NCBI RefSeq assembly: GCF_030817175.1
Contig: NZ_JAUSYY010000001.1
Span: 1,488,001 to 1,552,000 of the forward strand
Direction of reading: 5' to 3'
Origin: Agromyces ramosus
GTDB taxonomy: Bacteria; Actinomycetota; Actinomycetes; Actinomycetales; Microbacteriaceae
DNA length: 64,000 nt
Made by a program: the position numbers and the translations under genes. Of this stretch, positions 1 through 8,305 are shown piece after piece. A model generated the notes under the pieces. The model was not told the DNA's origin. It ran no database searches and was given only the letters and a program-made list of their open reading frames with translations. How positions within the stretch are numbered: the first letter of the stretch is position 1; each line of letters starts with the position of its first letter.

Positions 1-48
1 TTCGGGGCGCGCTCGGCGTTCGTGGCGCGACCTTGCGCTTCGCGGCGC

Positions 49-2187
49 TCAGGCCTTGGCCGCGGTCGGCGCCTTCGCGTACCGGTCGGGCGTGACCGTC
101 AGCTCGGCCTGCCCGCCGGTCATCGACCGAAGGTCGAGCACGTACCGTGCGAGCTCCGCCTCGGGCACGCTCGCCACCACCCGGGCGCGACCGTCGTCCA
201 TCGTCTCCGTCGCGGTCACGTGCCCGCGACGGCCCGACAGGTCGGTCAGCACCGTACCCAGCAAGTCGGCCGGCACGGTGACGGTCGCCATCGACACGGG
301 CTCGAGCAGCACGGTGCCGGCCTCGGCGAGCGCCGCCTTGACCCCGATCGACCCGGCCGTGCGGAAGGCCATCTCCGACGAGTCCACCGAGTGCGCCTTG
401 CCGTCGTAGAGCTCGACGCGCACATCGACGACCGGATGCCCCTGCGGCCCCCCGGCGGCGAGCGCGTCGCGTGCCCCCTTCTCGACTGCGGGGATGTACG
501 CCCGCGGTACCGCGCCTCCTGCCACCTTGTCGACGAACTCGAAGCCGCCGCCGAGCGGAAGCGGTGAGACGCGCAGCTGCACGACGGCGAACTGCCCGTG
601 GCCGCCCGACTGCTTCTTGAGCTTGCCCTCCGCCTGCACCGGCCGGGCGATGGTCTCGCGGTACGGCACCGGCGCCGGGCCTGTCGTCACGTGCACGCCG
701 AACACCCGCGCCAGTCGCTCGACCGCGACGGCGACGTGCGTGTCGCCGAGGCCGCGCAGGATCGTGGCGCCGCCGGTGCGGTCGATGACGAGCGTGGGAT
801 CCTCGGCGACGAGGCGCGCGAGCGCGACCGACAGCTTCTCATCGTCGGACTGCGTCGCCGGCTCGAGGCTCACCGCGAACACCGCCGCTCGCTTCGGCAG
901 CGGCGCCGGGCGCGCGACGCCGTTGGTTCGCGCCCACAGCAGCGAGCCGGATGGCGATCCCGTCAGCTTGGCGGCAGCGCCCACGTCGCCGGCCGACAGC
1001 TCGGCGACCGGCAGGTGCTCGGCTCCGCAGAGCCGGAACAGCCCGTGGATCCGCTCGTCCGCGCCGGTGGTGGCATTGCGCAGCTTGTCACCCGTGCGCA
1101 CCACGCCCGAGAGGACCTTGAACATCGAGACCTGTCCGACGAACGGGTCCGCCACGGTACGGAAGACGTGCACGAGCGGTTCGCCTCCGGGATTCGTGGC
1201 CACGGCCACCTCGGTGCCCGCGTCACCGTCGCCGTTGCCGCCCTTCTGGTGCGTCGAGCCGCCGACCACGATGCGCCCGTCGTGGCCGAGGGCCGACGGC
1301 GCCAATGCGCACAGCAGGTCGGCGACGCGATCGACGCCGGTGCCCGTCAGGCCCGAGCAGACGAGCACGGGCACTGCGTGGCCCAAGGCGATCTCCTTGG
1401 CGAAGGTCCGCTCGAGTTCGCGGGCCGGCGGCTCCGTGCCTTCGAGGTACGCCTCGAGCTGCCCGTCGTCGTGCGAGACGATCTCCTCGGTCAGGTCGAG
1501 GTGCATGCGGTGCTCCTCGGCTTCCGCCTCGGGCGGGAGCGGCTCGTCGTGATGGCCGCCCGCCTCGTCGTAGACGAGTGCCAGCTCGCTGAACACGTCG
1601 GCGATCGAGCGGAACGCCTGCTCCTCGCCGAGCGGGAGCTCGACCGCCCACAGGTGGCTGCCGAATACCTCGCGAAGCTCGTCCATCACCCGGCGGAAGT
1701 CGGCGCGGGCCTTGTCCTCCTGCGTCACCACGACGATGCGCGGAACCCCTGCCGCCTCTGCGGCCGCCCAGGCGAACCGCGTGCCCGGGGTGACGCCGTC
1801 GACTGCGCTCACGACCATGACCGCGACATCCGCCATCGACAGCGCCGTGTCGACGCCGCCCACGAAGTCCGGATGCCCAGGCGTGTCGACGAGGGTCACG
1901 GCATGCTTCTCGCCGTCGGGCCCGGTCCAGTCGAGATGCGCAGGCGAGAGCCAGAGCGTCGTGCCCCGCGCGATCTCCTCGGGCTCGTGGTCGCACACCG
2001 TGGTGCCGTGCCCGACGTCGCCGGCTCTCGGGATGGCGCCCGCGCGATGCAGCAGCGCCTCGGCCAGCGTCGTCTTGCCCGAACCGGTGCCGCCCACGAG
2101 CGCGATGGTTCGCGGAGTCGGTGTCGGTTTCGAGTGCGGCGTCGAATTCGAGGTCGAGTTCGGAGTCGAGTTCGAGTTCGAGGTCAT
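49..2187 (-). CDS. Elongation factor G-like GTPase (EF-G2 type)
   Basis: Translation-factor GTPase of 712 residues, close to EF-G length. I chose the ATG at 2187 because GGGAGG lies a few bases upstream; the frame stays open 50 codons further but that part does not look coding. The first 26 residues are Ser/Asn/Thr/Pro-rich low complexity. Motifs: P-loop GGTGSGKT (32-39) instead of the AHxDAGKT form of true EF-G, DTPGH (101-105), and TQED (155-158) where NKxD is expected. The C-terminal half keeps the EF-G domain IV/V pattern (GGHGQFAVV, YIPAVEKGARDA, LRSMTGGQAELTV). This is the actinobacterial EF-G-like paralogue, whose role is not settled, rather than the essential FusA, which normally sits with rpsL/rpsG and tuf. 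Bases 1-48 beyond its stop show nothing recognisable. Confidence 0.86.
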   Translation of the reverse strand: MTSNSNSTPNSTSNSTPHSKPTPTPRTIALVGGTGSGKTTLAEALLHRAGAIPRAGDVGHGTTVCDHEPEEIARGTTLWLSPAHLDWTGPDGEKHAVTLVDTPGHPDFVGGVDTALSMADVAVMVVSAVDGVTPGTRFAWAAAEAAGVPRIVVVTQEDKARADFRRVMDELREVFGSHLWAVELPLGEEQAFRSIADVFSELALVYDEAGGHHDEPLPPEAEAEEHRMHLDLTEEIVSHDDGQLEAYLEGTEPPARELERTFAKEIALGHAVPVLVCSGLTGTGVDRVADLLCALAPSALGHDGRIVVGGSTHQKGGNGDGDAGTEVAVATNPGGEPLVHVFRTVADPFVGQVSMFKVLSGVVRTGDKLRNATTGADERIHGLFRLCGAEHLPVAELSAGDVGAAAKLTGSPSGSLLWARTNGVARPAPLPKRAAVFAVSLEPATQSDDEKLSVALARLVAEDPTLVIDRTGGATILRGLGDTHVAVAVERLARVFGVHVTTGPAPVPYRETIARPVQAEGKLKKQSGGHGQFAVVQLRVSPLPLGGGFEFVDKVAGGAVPRAYIPAVEKGARDALAAGGPQGHPVVDVRVELYDGKAHSVDSSEMAFRTAGSIGVKAALAEAGTVLLEPVSMATVTVPADLLGTVLTDLSGRRGHVTATETMDDGRARVVASVPEAELARYVLDLRSMTGGQAELTVTPDRYAKAPTAAKA

Positions 2188-2329
2188 GGAGCCTCCCGCG
2201 CCGGTGCCCATCCGTTCGTCCATCGTGGACCCGACGGGCCGCGAACGCCAGAGGATGCTGGTCGGATGCCGCGGCGATCTCGCTCGACCTTCGTTCGACT
2301 CGTCCTCCACAGGCGCATTCCTGCTCGAG

Positions 2330-2338
2330 TTGTCCACA
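2330..2338 (+). promoter_or_regulatory. DnaA-box-like nonamer TTGTCCACA
   Basis: TTGTCCACA matches the actinobacterial DnaA box consensus. A weaker relative (TCCTCCACA) lies about 25 bp upstream. It stands in the 218-bp divergent gap between the EF-G-like gene and the DUF222-HNH gene. There is no dnaA/dnaN or box cluster, so this is not an origin. It could be a DnaA titration or regulatory site, or chance. Confidence 0.25.
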
Positions 2339-2405
2339 GGAAAAGGGCAGATCAGGGGCCGATTCGCTGCGATCGAATGTCGGTGGATGGGTGCAGGATC
2401 GAAAC

Positions 2406-3800
2406 ATGGAACATCCCCTGCAGCCGCTCGAGCGAGATCTCGAGGCGTTGCGGGGTGCGTGGATCAGCTCGATGCCCGCCATCGGCGCGATCGAGGGTGA
2501 GGCGCAACTCGAGGTCGAGCAGATGCCCGACGGCGGTCTCGTTCGAGTCACCGACCTGCTCGCCCAGGTGCGACGCGACGCCGACGCGCTGCTCGCTCGC
2601 GTCTCCGCCGAGGTGGCGAAGCGTTCGGGGAGCGAGTTCGGCGATCAGGGTCTCGCGAAGACGCACGGATTCCACAATCCAGTGCGACTCATCGCAGCGT
2701 CGACCGGCGCATCCCGCCACGAGGCGGCGCGGCTGATCGCCGTCGGCACCGCCACCGCCGAACGGCAGTCATTCGGCGGCGAGCGACTCCCCTCGCGGCG
2801 TCCGCATGTCGCCGCCGCACTGCGCGCGGCCGAGATCAGCGTCGACGCGGCATCCGCGATCACCTCGATGCTCGACCGCGTGGCGGTCCGCACCGATCCA
2901 CGGCAGGCGGATGTCGCCGAGTCCGTGCTCGTCGGCCTGGCCAACCGAGTACCGCTCGAGACCCTCATGCGCGGCGTGCGCGAAGCCGAGGCCCGACTCG
3001 ATCACGACGGTGTCGAGCCCCGCGAAGAAGAACTCCGTCACGGGCGTTCACTCACGATGCGCGAAGACGGCAACGGCATGGTGCATCTCTCCGCCCACCT
3101 CGACCCCGAGACCGCAGCGCCCGTGAAGGCCGCCATCGAGGCGCTCGTCAGCGATGTGCTGCGGCGTCGGCGCAATGCTCCCGGCGAGGGGGCGCCGGTC
3201 ATCGACGACCCACGATCGATTCCGCAGCTGCAGGCCGATGCGCTCGCGGCGCTCGCTCGCCACACGCTCGGGTGCACGCAGACGCTCACCCCGCTCGCGA
3301 AGACGACCGTCGTGGTTCGCATGCACCTCGAGACGCTCGTCGATGGCGTCGGTCATGCGCGCATCGACGGCATCGACCAGCCGATCTCGGCCGCTACGGC
3401 CCGGCGCATGGCCGCCGATGCCGACGTCATCCCGGCGGTCTTCGGCGGCGACAGCCTGCCGCTCGATCTCGGGCGAGCAGCCAGACTCTTCTCACGCGCG
3501 CAGCGCCTCGCGCTCGCCGAACGCGATGGCGGCTGCTCGTCGTGCGGTCAGAACATCGGCTACGTCGAGGCACACCACATCGACTGGTGGGAGCGAGACG
3601 CCGGGCCGACGGACCTGGCCAACGGCGTGATGCTGTGCAGCTTCTGCCACCATTCCGTGCATCGCGAGGCGTGGAGCATCCGGGTCGAGCGCGGCGAGGT
3701 GTGGTTCATCCCACCGCCGCACATCGACCCGCAGCAGGTGCCGCGACTCGGCGGGCGGGCGCGATTCGCCCTGCCCGCACCCCAGGTGGGCGCCGCCTGA
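2406..3800 (+). CDS. DUF222 / HNH endonuclease domain protein (13E12 family)
   Basis: 464 residues. The N-terminal two thirds is the alpha-helical DUF222 region typical of the 13E12 repeat family of actinobacteria. The C-terminus is an HNH nuclease module: CSSCG (C377, C380), AHHIDWW, then LCSFCHH (C411, C414), so both CxxC zinc knuckles and the catalytic His pair are intact. The ATG at 2406 starts the conserved MEHPLQPLERDLEAL segment. Such genes are usually multicopy in a genome and of unknown role. Mycobacterial copies serve as integration targets for phiRv prophages. Monocistronic here. Confidence 0.9.
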   Translation: MEHPLQPLERDLEALRGAWISSMPAIGAIEGEAQLEVEQMPDGGLVRVTDLLAQVRRDADALLARVSAEVAKRSGSEFGDQGLAKTHGFHNPVRLIAASTGASRHEAARLIAVGTATAERQSFGGERLPSRRPHVAAALRAAEISVDAASAITSMLDRVAVRTDPRQADVAESVLVGLANRVPLETLMRGVREAEARLDHDGVEPREEELRHGRSLTMREDGNGMVHLSAHLDPETAAPVKAAIEALVSDVLRRRRNAPGEGAPVIDDPRSIPQLQADALAALARHTLGCTQTLTPLAKTTVVVRMHLETLVDGVGHARIDGIDQPISAATARRMAADADVIPAVFGGDSLPLDLGRAARLFSRAQRLALAERDGGCSSCGQNIGYVEAHHIDWWERDAGPTDLANGVMLCSFCHHSVHREAWSIRVERGEVWFIPPPHIDPQQVPRLGGRARFALPAPQVGAA

Positions 3801-3856
3801 TGCTCGTGATGGTGCGGGATGGGTCGGGCGTCGTCGTGCACGACGAGGCCGTGTCG

Positions 3857-4027
3857 TTACCGCGCACGTGCCGCGACGCGCCGCTTGGCGAATCGCAGCG
3901 CGGCGGCTCCGGCGAAGAGCAGCAGCGCGGCGATGACCGTCGGCGGCAGGGAGCGCCGTCGAGGCGAGGCCGCTGCCGGTGCCGGTGCCACGGCGATCCC
4001 GCGCTGCACCCCTCCAGTTCGGGGCAC
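3857..4027 (-). CDS. Possible small single-span membrane protein
   Basis: Weak candidate of about 56 residues from a GTG at 4027 in the 291-bp gap before cofD. The C-terminus reads like a membrane anchor: LPPT, then TVIAALLLFAGAAALRF, then a basic tail KRRVAARAR. This resembles a sortase-type tail, though LPxTG is not complete. There is no convincing ribosome binding site at this start, and the frame stays open upstream into the antisense of cofD. It may be the relic of a longer surface protein. Confidence 0.2.
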   Translation of the reverse strand: MPRTGGVQRGIAVAPAPAAASPRRRSLPPTVIAALLLFAGAAALRFAKRRVAARAR

Positions 4028-4091
4028 AAGCGTGAGTTCGATTCGGGGTACAACCGGCGAGGTGGCCCCGGCGTGCGAATAGGTTTGCAGG

Positions 4092-5111
4092 GTGCAGATC
4101 ACAGTGCTCGCGGGCGGCGTCGGAGGGTCGCGCTTCGTGCGCGGCGTGCGTGAGGAGTGCGCTCGGCGCTGGCCCGACGGCATGGGCGGCACCGAGGCAT
4201 CCGTCACCGTCGTCGTGAACACCGGCGACGACATCTGGCTCGCCGGGGTGCGGCTGATGCCCGACTTCGACTCGCTGTTGTACTCGCTCGCCGGGGTCAA
4301 CGACACCGAGCGGGGCTGGGGCCGAGCCGGCGAGACCGAGCGCGTCGCGGCGGAGCTGCGCGAGTGGGGTGTCGGCTGGCCGTGGTTCACGCTCGGCGAC
4401 CTCGATCTCGGCACGCACCTCGCCCGAACGGCATGGTTGCGCGAAGGGGCCTCCCTGTCCGAGGTCGCCACCCGCCTGCAGACGCGCTGGCCGCTCGGCG
4501 TGCGGCTGCTCCCTGCAACCGACACCGAGGTCGACACCTACGTCGAGGTGACCGACGCCGACGCGCCCGGCAGCACGCGGGAGATGCACTTCCAGGAGTG
4601 GTGGACCCGACATCGCGCAGCCCTGCCGGCGGTCGCATTCCGGCAGCGGAACATCGAGGTGGCGCGACCCGCGAATGGCGTCGCCGAGGCGATCACCGGC
4701 GCCGACCTCGTCCTCGTCGCGCCGTCGAACCCGGTCGTGTCGATCGGCACGATCCTTGCGATCCCGGGCATCCGCGAGGCGATCGCCGAGACGCCGGCAC
4801 CGGTCGTCGGCATCTCTCCGATCATCGGGGGCAAGGTCGTGCGCGGCATGGCCGACGCGTGCCTCCCCGCCATCGGCGTCGAGACGAGCGCCGCAGCCGT
4901 CGGGCGGCACTACGGGGCGCGCGCGACCGGTGGCGTGCTCGACGCCTGGCTCGTCGACGAGACGGATGCCGCATCGGTGCCCGCACTCGAGGCATCCGGT
5001 TTGCTCGTGGCATCCGTGCCCCTCTGGATGCGTGACCTCGGCACCTCCGCCGCCCTCGCCGGCGCGGCCATCGATCTCGGCGCGGAGTGGCGTGGCGGGC
5101 ATAGGATGTGA
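4092..5111 (+). CDS. cofD: 2-phospho-L-lactate transferase CofD
   Basis: 339 residues, normal for CofD/FbiA. The enzyme transfers the phospholactyl or phosphoenolpyruvyl moiety from its guanosine diphosphate carrier to Fo, making F420-0 (or dehydro-F420-0), in the cytosol. The N-terminus has the nucleotide-fold loop LAGGVGGSRFV (6-16), followed by VNTGDDIWLAGVRLMPDFDS and the typical LAPSNPVVSIGTIL-like segment (LVAPSNPVVSIGTIL) and ISPIIGGKVVRG. GTG start. It is apart from cofC and cofE, which lie 13-15 kb downstream on the other strand, and directly upstream of an F420-0-type ABC transporter. Confidence 0.95.
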   Translation: MQITVLAGGVGGSRFVRGVREECARRWPDGMGGTEASVTVVVNTGDDIWLAGVRLMPDFDSLLYSLAGVNDTERGWGRAGETERVAAELREWGVGWPWFTLGDLDLGTHLARTAWLREGASLSEVATRLQTRWPLGVRLLPATDTEVDTYVEVTDADAPGSTREMHFQEWWTRHRAALPAVAFRQRNIEVARPANGVAEAITGADLVLVAPSNPVVSIGTILAIPGIREAIAETPAPVVGISPIIGGKVVRGMADACLPAIGVETSAAAVGRHYGARATGGVLDAWLVDETDAASVPALEASGLLVASVPLWMRDLGTSAALAGAAIDLGAEWRGGHRM

Positions 5112-5117
5112 CTGACC

Positions 5118-5140
5118 CACCGGTCTGGATCTGACCGGTG
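5118..5140. terminator. Hairpin just after cofD stop
   Basis: Perfect inverted repeat CACCGGTC / GACCGGTG with a 7-nt loop, starting 7 bp after the cofD stop. There is no T-tract, as is usual in high-GC actinobacteria. It may end cofD transcription, or sit in the leader of the transporter operon, whose start is at 5214. Confidence 0.45.
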
Positions 5141-5213
5141 CGTGTGGCCCGGGATTGGGCCGCGAGTCCCCGACCTGGTCGGATCATCGCTTGCACGCCA
5201 TCCCGGAGGCTCC

Positions 5214-6233
5214 ATGCCCATTCGCCGTTCCCGCCGCGTCACGACTGTCGCCCTCGCCGTCGCCGTGCCGATCGCGGCACTGCTGTTCGCCGGGTGCGCG
5301 AGCGGCAGCGCCGCCGAGAAACACGACGCCGACGCCACGACCACCGGTGCGGCATCCGGATTCCCGCTGACGATCGACAACTGCGGCACCGAGGTGACGT
5401 TCGAATCGGCCCCCGAGCGGGTCGTCACGATCAAGTCGTCGACGCTCGAGCTCATGCTCGCGCTCGGCGTCGGAGATCGCGTGATCGGCAGCGCGTTCAG
5501 CGACGGGCCGGTGCCCGACGAGTTCGCCGAAGCGGCATCCGACCTCGAGGTGCTCTCCGACAAGGTGCCTTCACAGGAGGTCACCCTCGCCGCCGAGCCC
5601 GACCTCGTGTTCGCCGGCTGGGAGTCGAACCTCACCGCCGAAGGCGCCGGCGACCGCGATACGCTCGACAAGCTCGGCGTCGCGAGCTACGTCGCACCGG
5701 CGGCCTGCAAGGGCGAGGGGTACATGCCGAACCCCCTCACCTTCGACGAGGTGTTCCGCGAGTTCGAGGAGGCGGGCGCGATCTTCGGCGTTCCGGATGC
5801 CGCGACCGAGCTCGTGGCGTCGCAGCGGGCGGCGCTCGACGCGATCGAGCCGAGCGACGACGGCCTCACCGCCCTCTGGTACAGCTCGGGCGACGACACC
5901 CCGTTCGTCGGCGCGGGCATCGGGGCACCGCAGATGATCATGGAGGCCGCGGGTCTCGAGAACATCGCCGCCGACGTCGACGACACGTGGACGTCGATGG
6001 GATGGGAGGCGATCGTCGCCGCGAACCCCGACGTCATCGTGCTCGTCGACGCCGCGTGGAACACCGCAGAGCACAAGATCGAGCAGCTCGAGTCGAACTC
6101 CGCGACGTCGGCGCTGCCCGCCGTGCAGCAGCAGCGCTACGTCGTCGTGGACTTCCCGGCGACCGAGGCGGGCGTGCGCAACGTCGATGCGGTGGCGTCG
6201 ATCGTCGAGCAGCTCGGGGGGCTCGGGTCCTGA
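5214..6233 (+). CDS. ABC transporter substrate-binding lipoprotein (putative F420-0 type)
   Basis: 339 residues; GGAGG precedes the ATG at 5214. Lipoprotein signal with lipobox LLFAGC (Cys28). The mature part is a helical-backbone binding protein of the siderophore/B12 class (Peripla_BP_2): ERVVTIKSSTLELMLALGVGDRVIG, then DLVFAGWESN, and NPDVIVLVDAAWNT near the end. It is the first gene of a three-gene cassette with overlapping stops and starts. Position after cofD, plus the FecCD-type partners, fits the TIGRFAM-described actinobacterial cassette proposed to import F420-0. A siderophore or cobalamin role remains possible, because ligand specificity cannot be read from sequence. Confidence 0.8.
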   Translation: MPIRRSRRVTTVALAVAVPIAALLFAGCASGSAAEKHDADATTTGAASGFPLTIDNCGTEVTFESAPERVVTIKSSTLELMLALGVGDRVIGSAFSDGPVPDEFAEAASDLEVLSDKVPSQEVTLAAEPDLVFAGWESNLTAEGAGDRDTLDKLGVASYVAPAACKGEGYMPNPLTFDEVFREFEEAGAIFGVPDAATELVASQRAALDAIEPSDDGLTALWYSSGDDTPFVGAGIGAPQMIMEAAGLENIAADVDDTWTSMGWEAIVAANPDVIVLVDAAWNTAEHKIEQLESNSATSALPAVQQQRYVVVDFPATEAGVRNVDAVASIVEQLGGLGS

Positions 6234-7384
6234 TGCCGCTGCCGCCGCCGCACCCCGAGATCGACGAGCGCGCATCCCGCCGTTCGGGCGCCGAATCCGG
6301 CCCGAGCCGGCGCAATGTGACGCGTTCGGCGGCGGCAGCCGGGGAGGGCGACGCCGACCGGCGCACGACGGAGGGCGGCGGCGTCCGCACGGGTGCGTGG
6401 GCCATCGGGCTCGGCGTGCTGCTCATGGCATCCGTCATCGTCGCCGTCACCATCGGGCCGGCCGGCCTCAGCGCGGCCGACGTGTGGGCGAGCATCCTCG
6501 CGCACCTCGGCATCGGCGAACCGACGCTCACACCGCTGCGCGACGGCATCGTCTGGGAGCTGCGGATGCCTCGAGTGCTCACCGCTGCCGCGGTCGGCGC
6601 GGGCCTCGCGCTCTGCGGCGCCGTCATGCAGGCCCTCACGCGCAACCCGCTCGCCGACCCGTACCTGCTCGGGCTCTCGTCGGGCGCGTCGGTCGGCGCG
6701 GTCGTCGTGATCGTGCTCGGCGTGGGCCTGCTGCTCCCGTTCGCCGCGTTCGCGGGCGCCCTGATCGCCCTTGCCGCGACGCTCGCCCTCGCGAACGCCG
6801 CAGGCGCGCTCACGCCGACGCGCACGGTGCTCGCGGGGCTCGCCGTGTCGTCGGTCTTCGGGGCGGTGACGAGTCTCGTCATCTTCTGGAGCGCCACGGG
6901 TGACAGCTACCGGGAGATCCTGAACTGGCTGCTCGGGTCGCTCGCCGGCACCGATTGGTGGTCGGTCGCGATCGCGGGCGGTGCCGTCATCGTGATCGGG
7001 CTGCCGCTGCTCGCGAGCGCGAGGACCCTCGACGCGTTCGCGTTCGGCGACACCGCGGCGGCGGCGCTCGGCGTGCACGTGGTCCGGAGCCGCGCGCTGC
7101 TGCTCACCGGTACGGCGCTGCTCACGGGCGCGCTCGTCGCGGTGAGCGGTGCGATCGGCTTCGTCGGCCTGATCCTGCCGCACGCGGTGCGGCTCATCGT
7201 GGGCGCGCGTCACCGCGCACTGCTGCCGCTGTCGGCGCTCGCCGGCGCGATCTTCCTCATCTGGGCCGACACCGCGGCCCGCACACTGTTCGACCCGCGC
7301 GAGCTGCCGGTCGGCATCATCACCGCCCTCATCGGCGGGCCGGTGTTCGCCGTCATCATGCTGCGGAACCGGAGCCTGTCATGA
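6233..7384 (+). CDS. FecCD-family ABC transporter permease (putative F420-0 type)
   Basis: 383 residues starting with the ATG that overlaps the previous stop (TGATG). After a charged, poorly conserved head of about 55 residues comes the FecCD permease fold with some eight to ten membrane spans. Family landmarks are ELRMPRVLTAAAVGAGLALCGAVMQ, RNPLADPYLLGLSSGASVGA, and the coupling segment GFVGLILPHAVRLIVG, which contacts the ATPase. Forms a complex with the binding protein before it and the ATPase after it, with which it overlaps by four bases (ATGA). Confidence 0.85.
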   Translation: MPLPPPHPEIDERASRRSGAESGPSRRNVTRSAAAAGEGDADRRTTEGGGVRTGAWAIGLGVLLMASVIVAVTIGPAGLSAADVWASILAHLGIGEPTLTPLRDGIVWELRMPRVLTAAAVGAGLALCGAVMQALTRNPLADPYLLGLSSGASVGAVVVIVLGVGLLLPFAAFAGALIALAATLALANAAGALTPTRTVLAGLAVSSVFGAVTSLVIFWSATGDSYREILNWLLGSLAGTDWWSVAIAGGAVIVIGLPLLASARTLDAFAFGDTAAAALGVHVVRSRALLLTGTALLTGALVAVSGAIGFVGLILPHAVRLIVGARHRALLPLSALAGAIFLIWADTAARTLFDPRELPVGIITALIGGPVFAVIMLRNRSLS

Positions 7385-8295
7385 CCCCCGCCGGCCCGAA
7401 CGAGGCACTGCGCGCCGAGCGTGTGCGCTTCACGCGCTCGGCACGGCTCATCATCGACGACATCGACTGCACCGTGCCCGCCGGGCATGTCGGTGCACTC
7501 CTCGGCCCGAACGGCGCCGGCAAGAGCACGCTCCTGCACCTCATCGCGGGCATCGAGCGAGCGGATGCCGGAGCTGTGCGTTTCGGCGAGCGCGACCTCA
7601 CCGCCCTGCGCCGACGCGATCGGGCGCGAGTGATCGCGCTCGCCGAGCAGGACGTGCACGACGCCCCGGGCCTGCGCGTCGCGGAGGTCGTCGCCCTCGG
7701 CCGCACCCCGCACCTCGGCGCCTTCGCCGCGGCGGGCGAGCTCGACCGGGCGATCGTGCGCCGCTGCCTGGAGGACGCCGGGCTCGTCGAGTTCGCCGAC
7801 CGCGAGTACGCGACCCTGTCCGGCGGGGAGCGCCAGCGCGTGAACCTCGCCCGGGCGCTCGCGCAGGAGCCCGAGTTGCTGCTGCTCGACGAGCCGACGA
7901 ACCACCTCGACATCCGCGCGCAGCTCTCGATGCTGCGCCTCCTCCGCGAACTCGCGCACGGCGGGCTCACGGTGCTCGCCGCCCTGCACGACCTGTCACT
8001 CGCGGCGGGCTACGCCGATCACGTCATCGTGCTCGACGGCGGTCGGGTGGTCGCCGCCGGCGAGCCGCGCGCCGTGCTCACGCCCGAGCTCATCCGCGCG
8101 GTGTGGGGTGTCGAGGCGATCGTGCTGGAGCATCCCGACAGCGGACGCCCGATCATCGCGTTCTCGGATGTCGCGAGCGGGCCGATATCGCGTGCGGCTC
8201 CCGTCGCCGTCGTCGGCGTCGGCGACGGCGACGGCGACGGCGCCGGTGTCGGTGCTGCAGCCGCTGCCGGGCCGGGCGGCACGACCGAGGCGTAG
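7381..8295 (+). CDS. ABC transporter ATP-binding protein (FepC/BtuD class, putative F420-0 type)
   Basis: 304 residues, ATGA overlap with the permease gene. Walker A GPNGAGKST, Q-loop in ALAEQDVHDAP, signature LSGGERQRV, Walker B LLLLDEPTNHLD and the switch His in ALHDLSLAAGY are all present. About 40 residues are added at the C-terminus, ending in a run alternating Gly and Asp (GVGDGDGDGAGVG) followed by alanines; the DNA there is a GGCGAC-type simple repeat, so length may vary. Last gene of the transporter cassette. Confidence 0.85.
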   Translation: MTPAGPNEALRAERVRFTRSARLIIDDIDCTVPAGHVGALLGPNGAGKSTLLHLIAGIERADAGAVRFGERDLTALRRRDRARVIALAEQDVHDAPGLRVAEVVALGRTPHLGAFAAAGELDRAIVRRCLEDAGLVEFADREYATLSGGERQRVNLARALAQEPELLLLDEPTNHLDIRAQLSMLRLLRELAHGGLTVLAALHDLSLAAGYADHVIVLDGGRVVAAGEPRAVLTPELIRAVWGVEAIVLEHPDSGRPIIAFSDVASGPISRAAPVAVVGVGDGDGDGAGVGAAAAAGPGGTTEA

Positions 8296-8305
8296 CCTTG
8301 AACGC

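Noticed and set aside
2281..2400. Possible replication origin because of a DnaA box
   Set aside because: Only one good box, no AT-rich unwinding region, no dnaA, dnaN or gyrase genes.
598..2736. A 712-codon plus-strand open frame opposite the EF-G-like gene
   Set aside because: Antisense to a clear GTPase gene, Arg-rich, and it runs across the divergent promoter region.
5112..5213. Cobalamin riboswitch before the ABC binding-protein gene
   Set aside because: The gap is only 102 bp, and neither the B12 box nor the expected multi-helix core can be formed; only a simple hairpin is present.
8220..8260. Satellite-like GGCGAC repeat as a regulatory element
   Set aside because: It is short, in frame and encodes a Gly-Asp tail of the ATPase; probably a slippage product.
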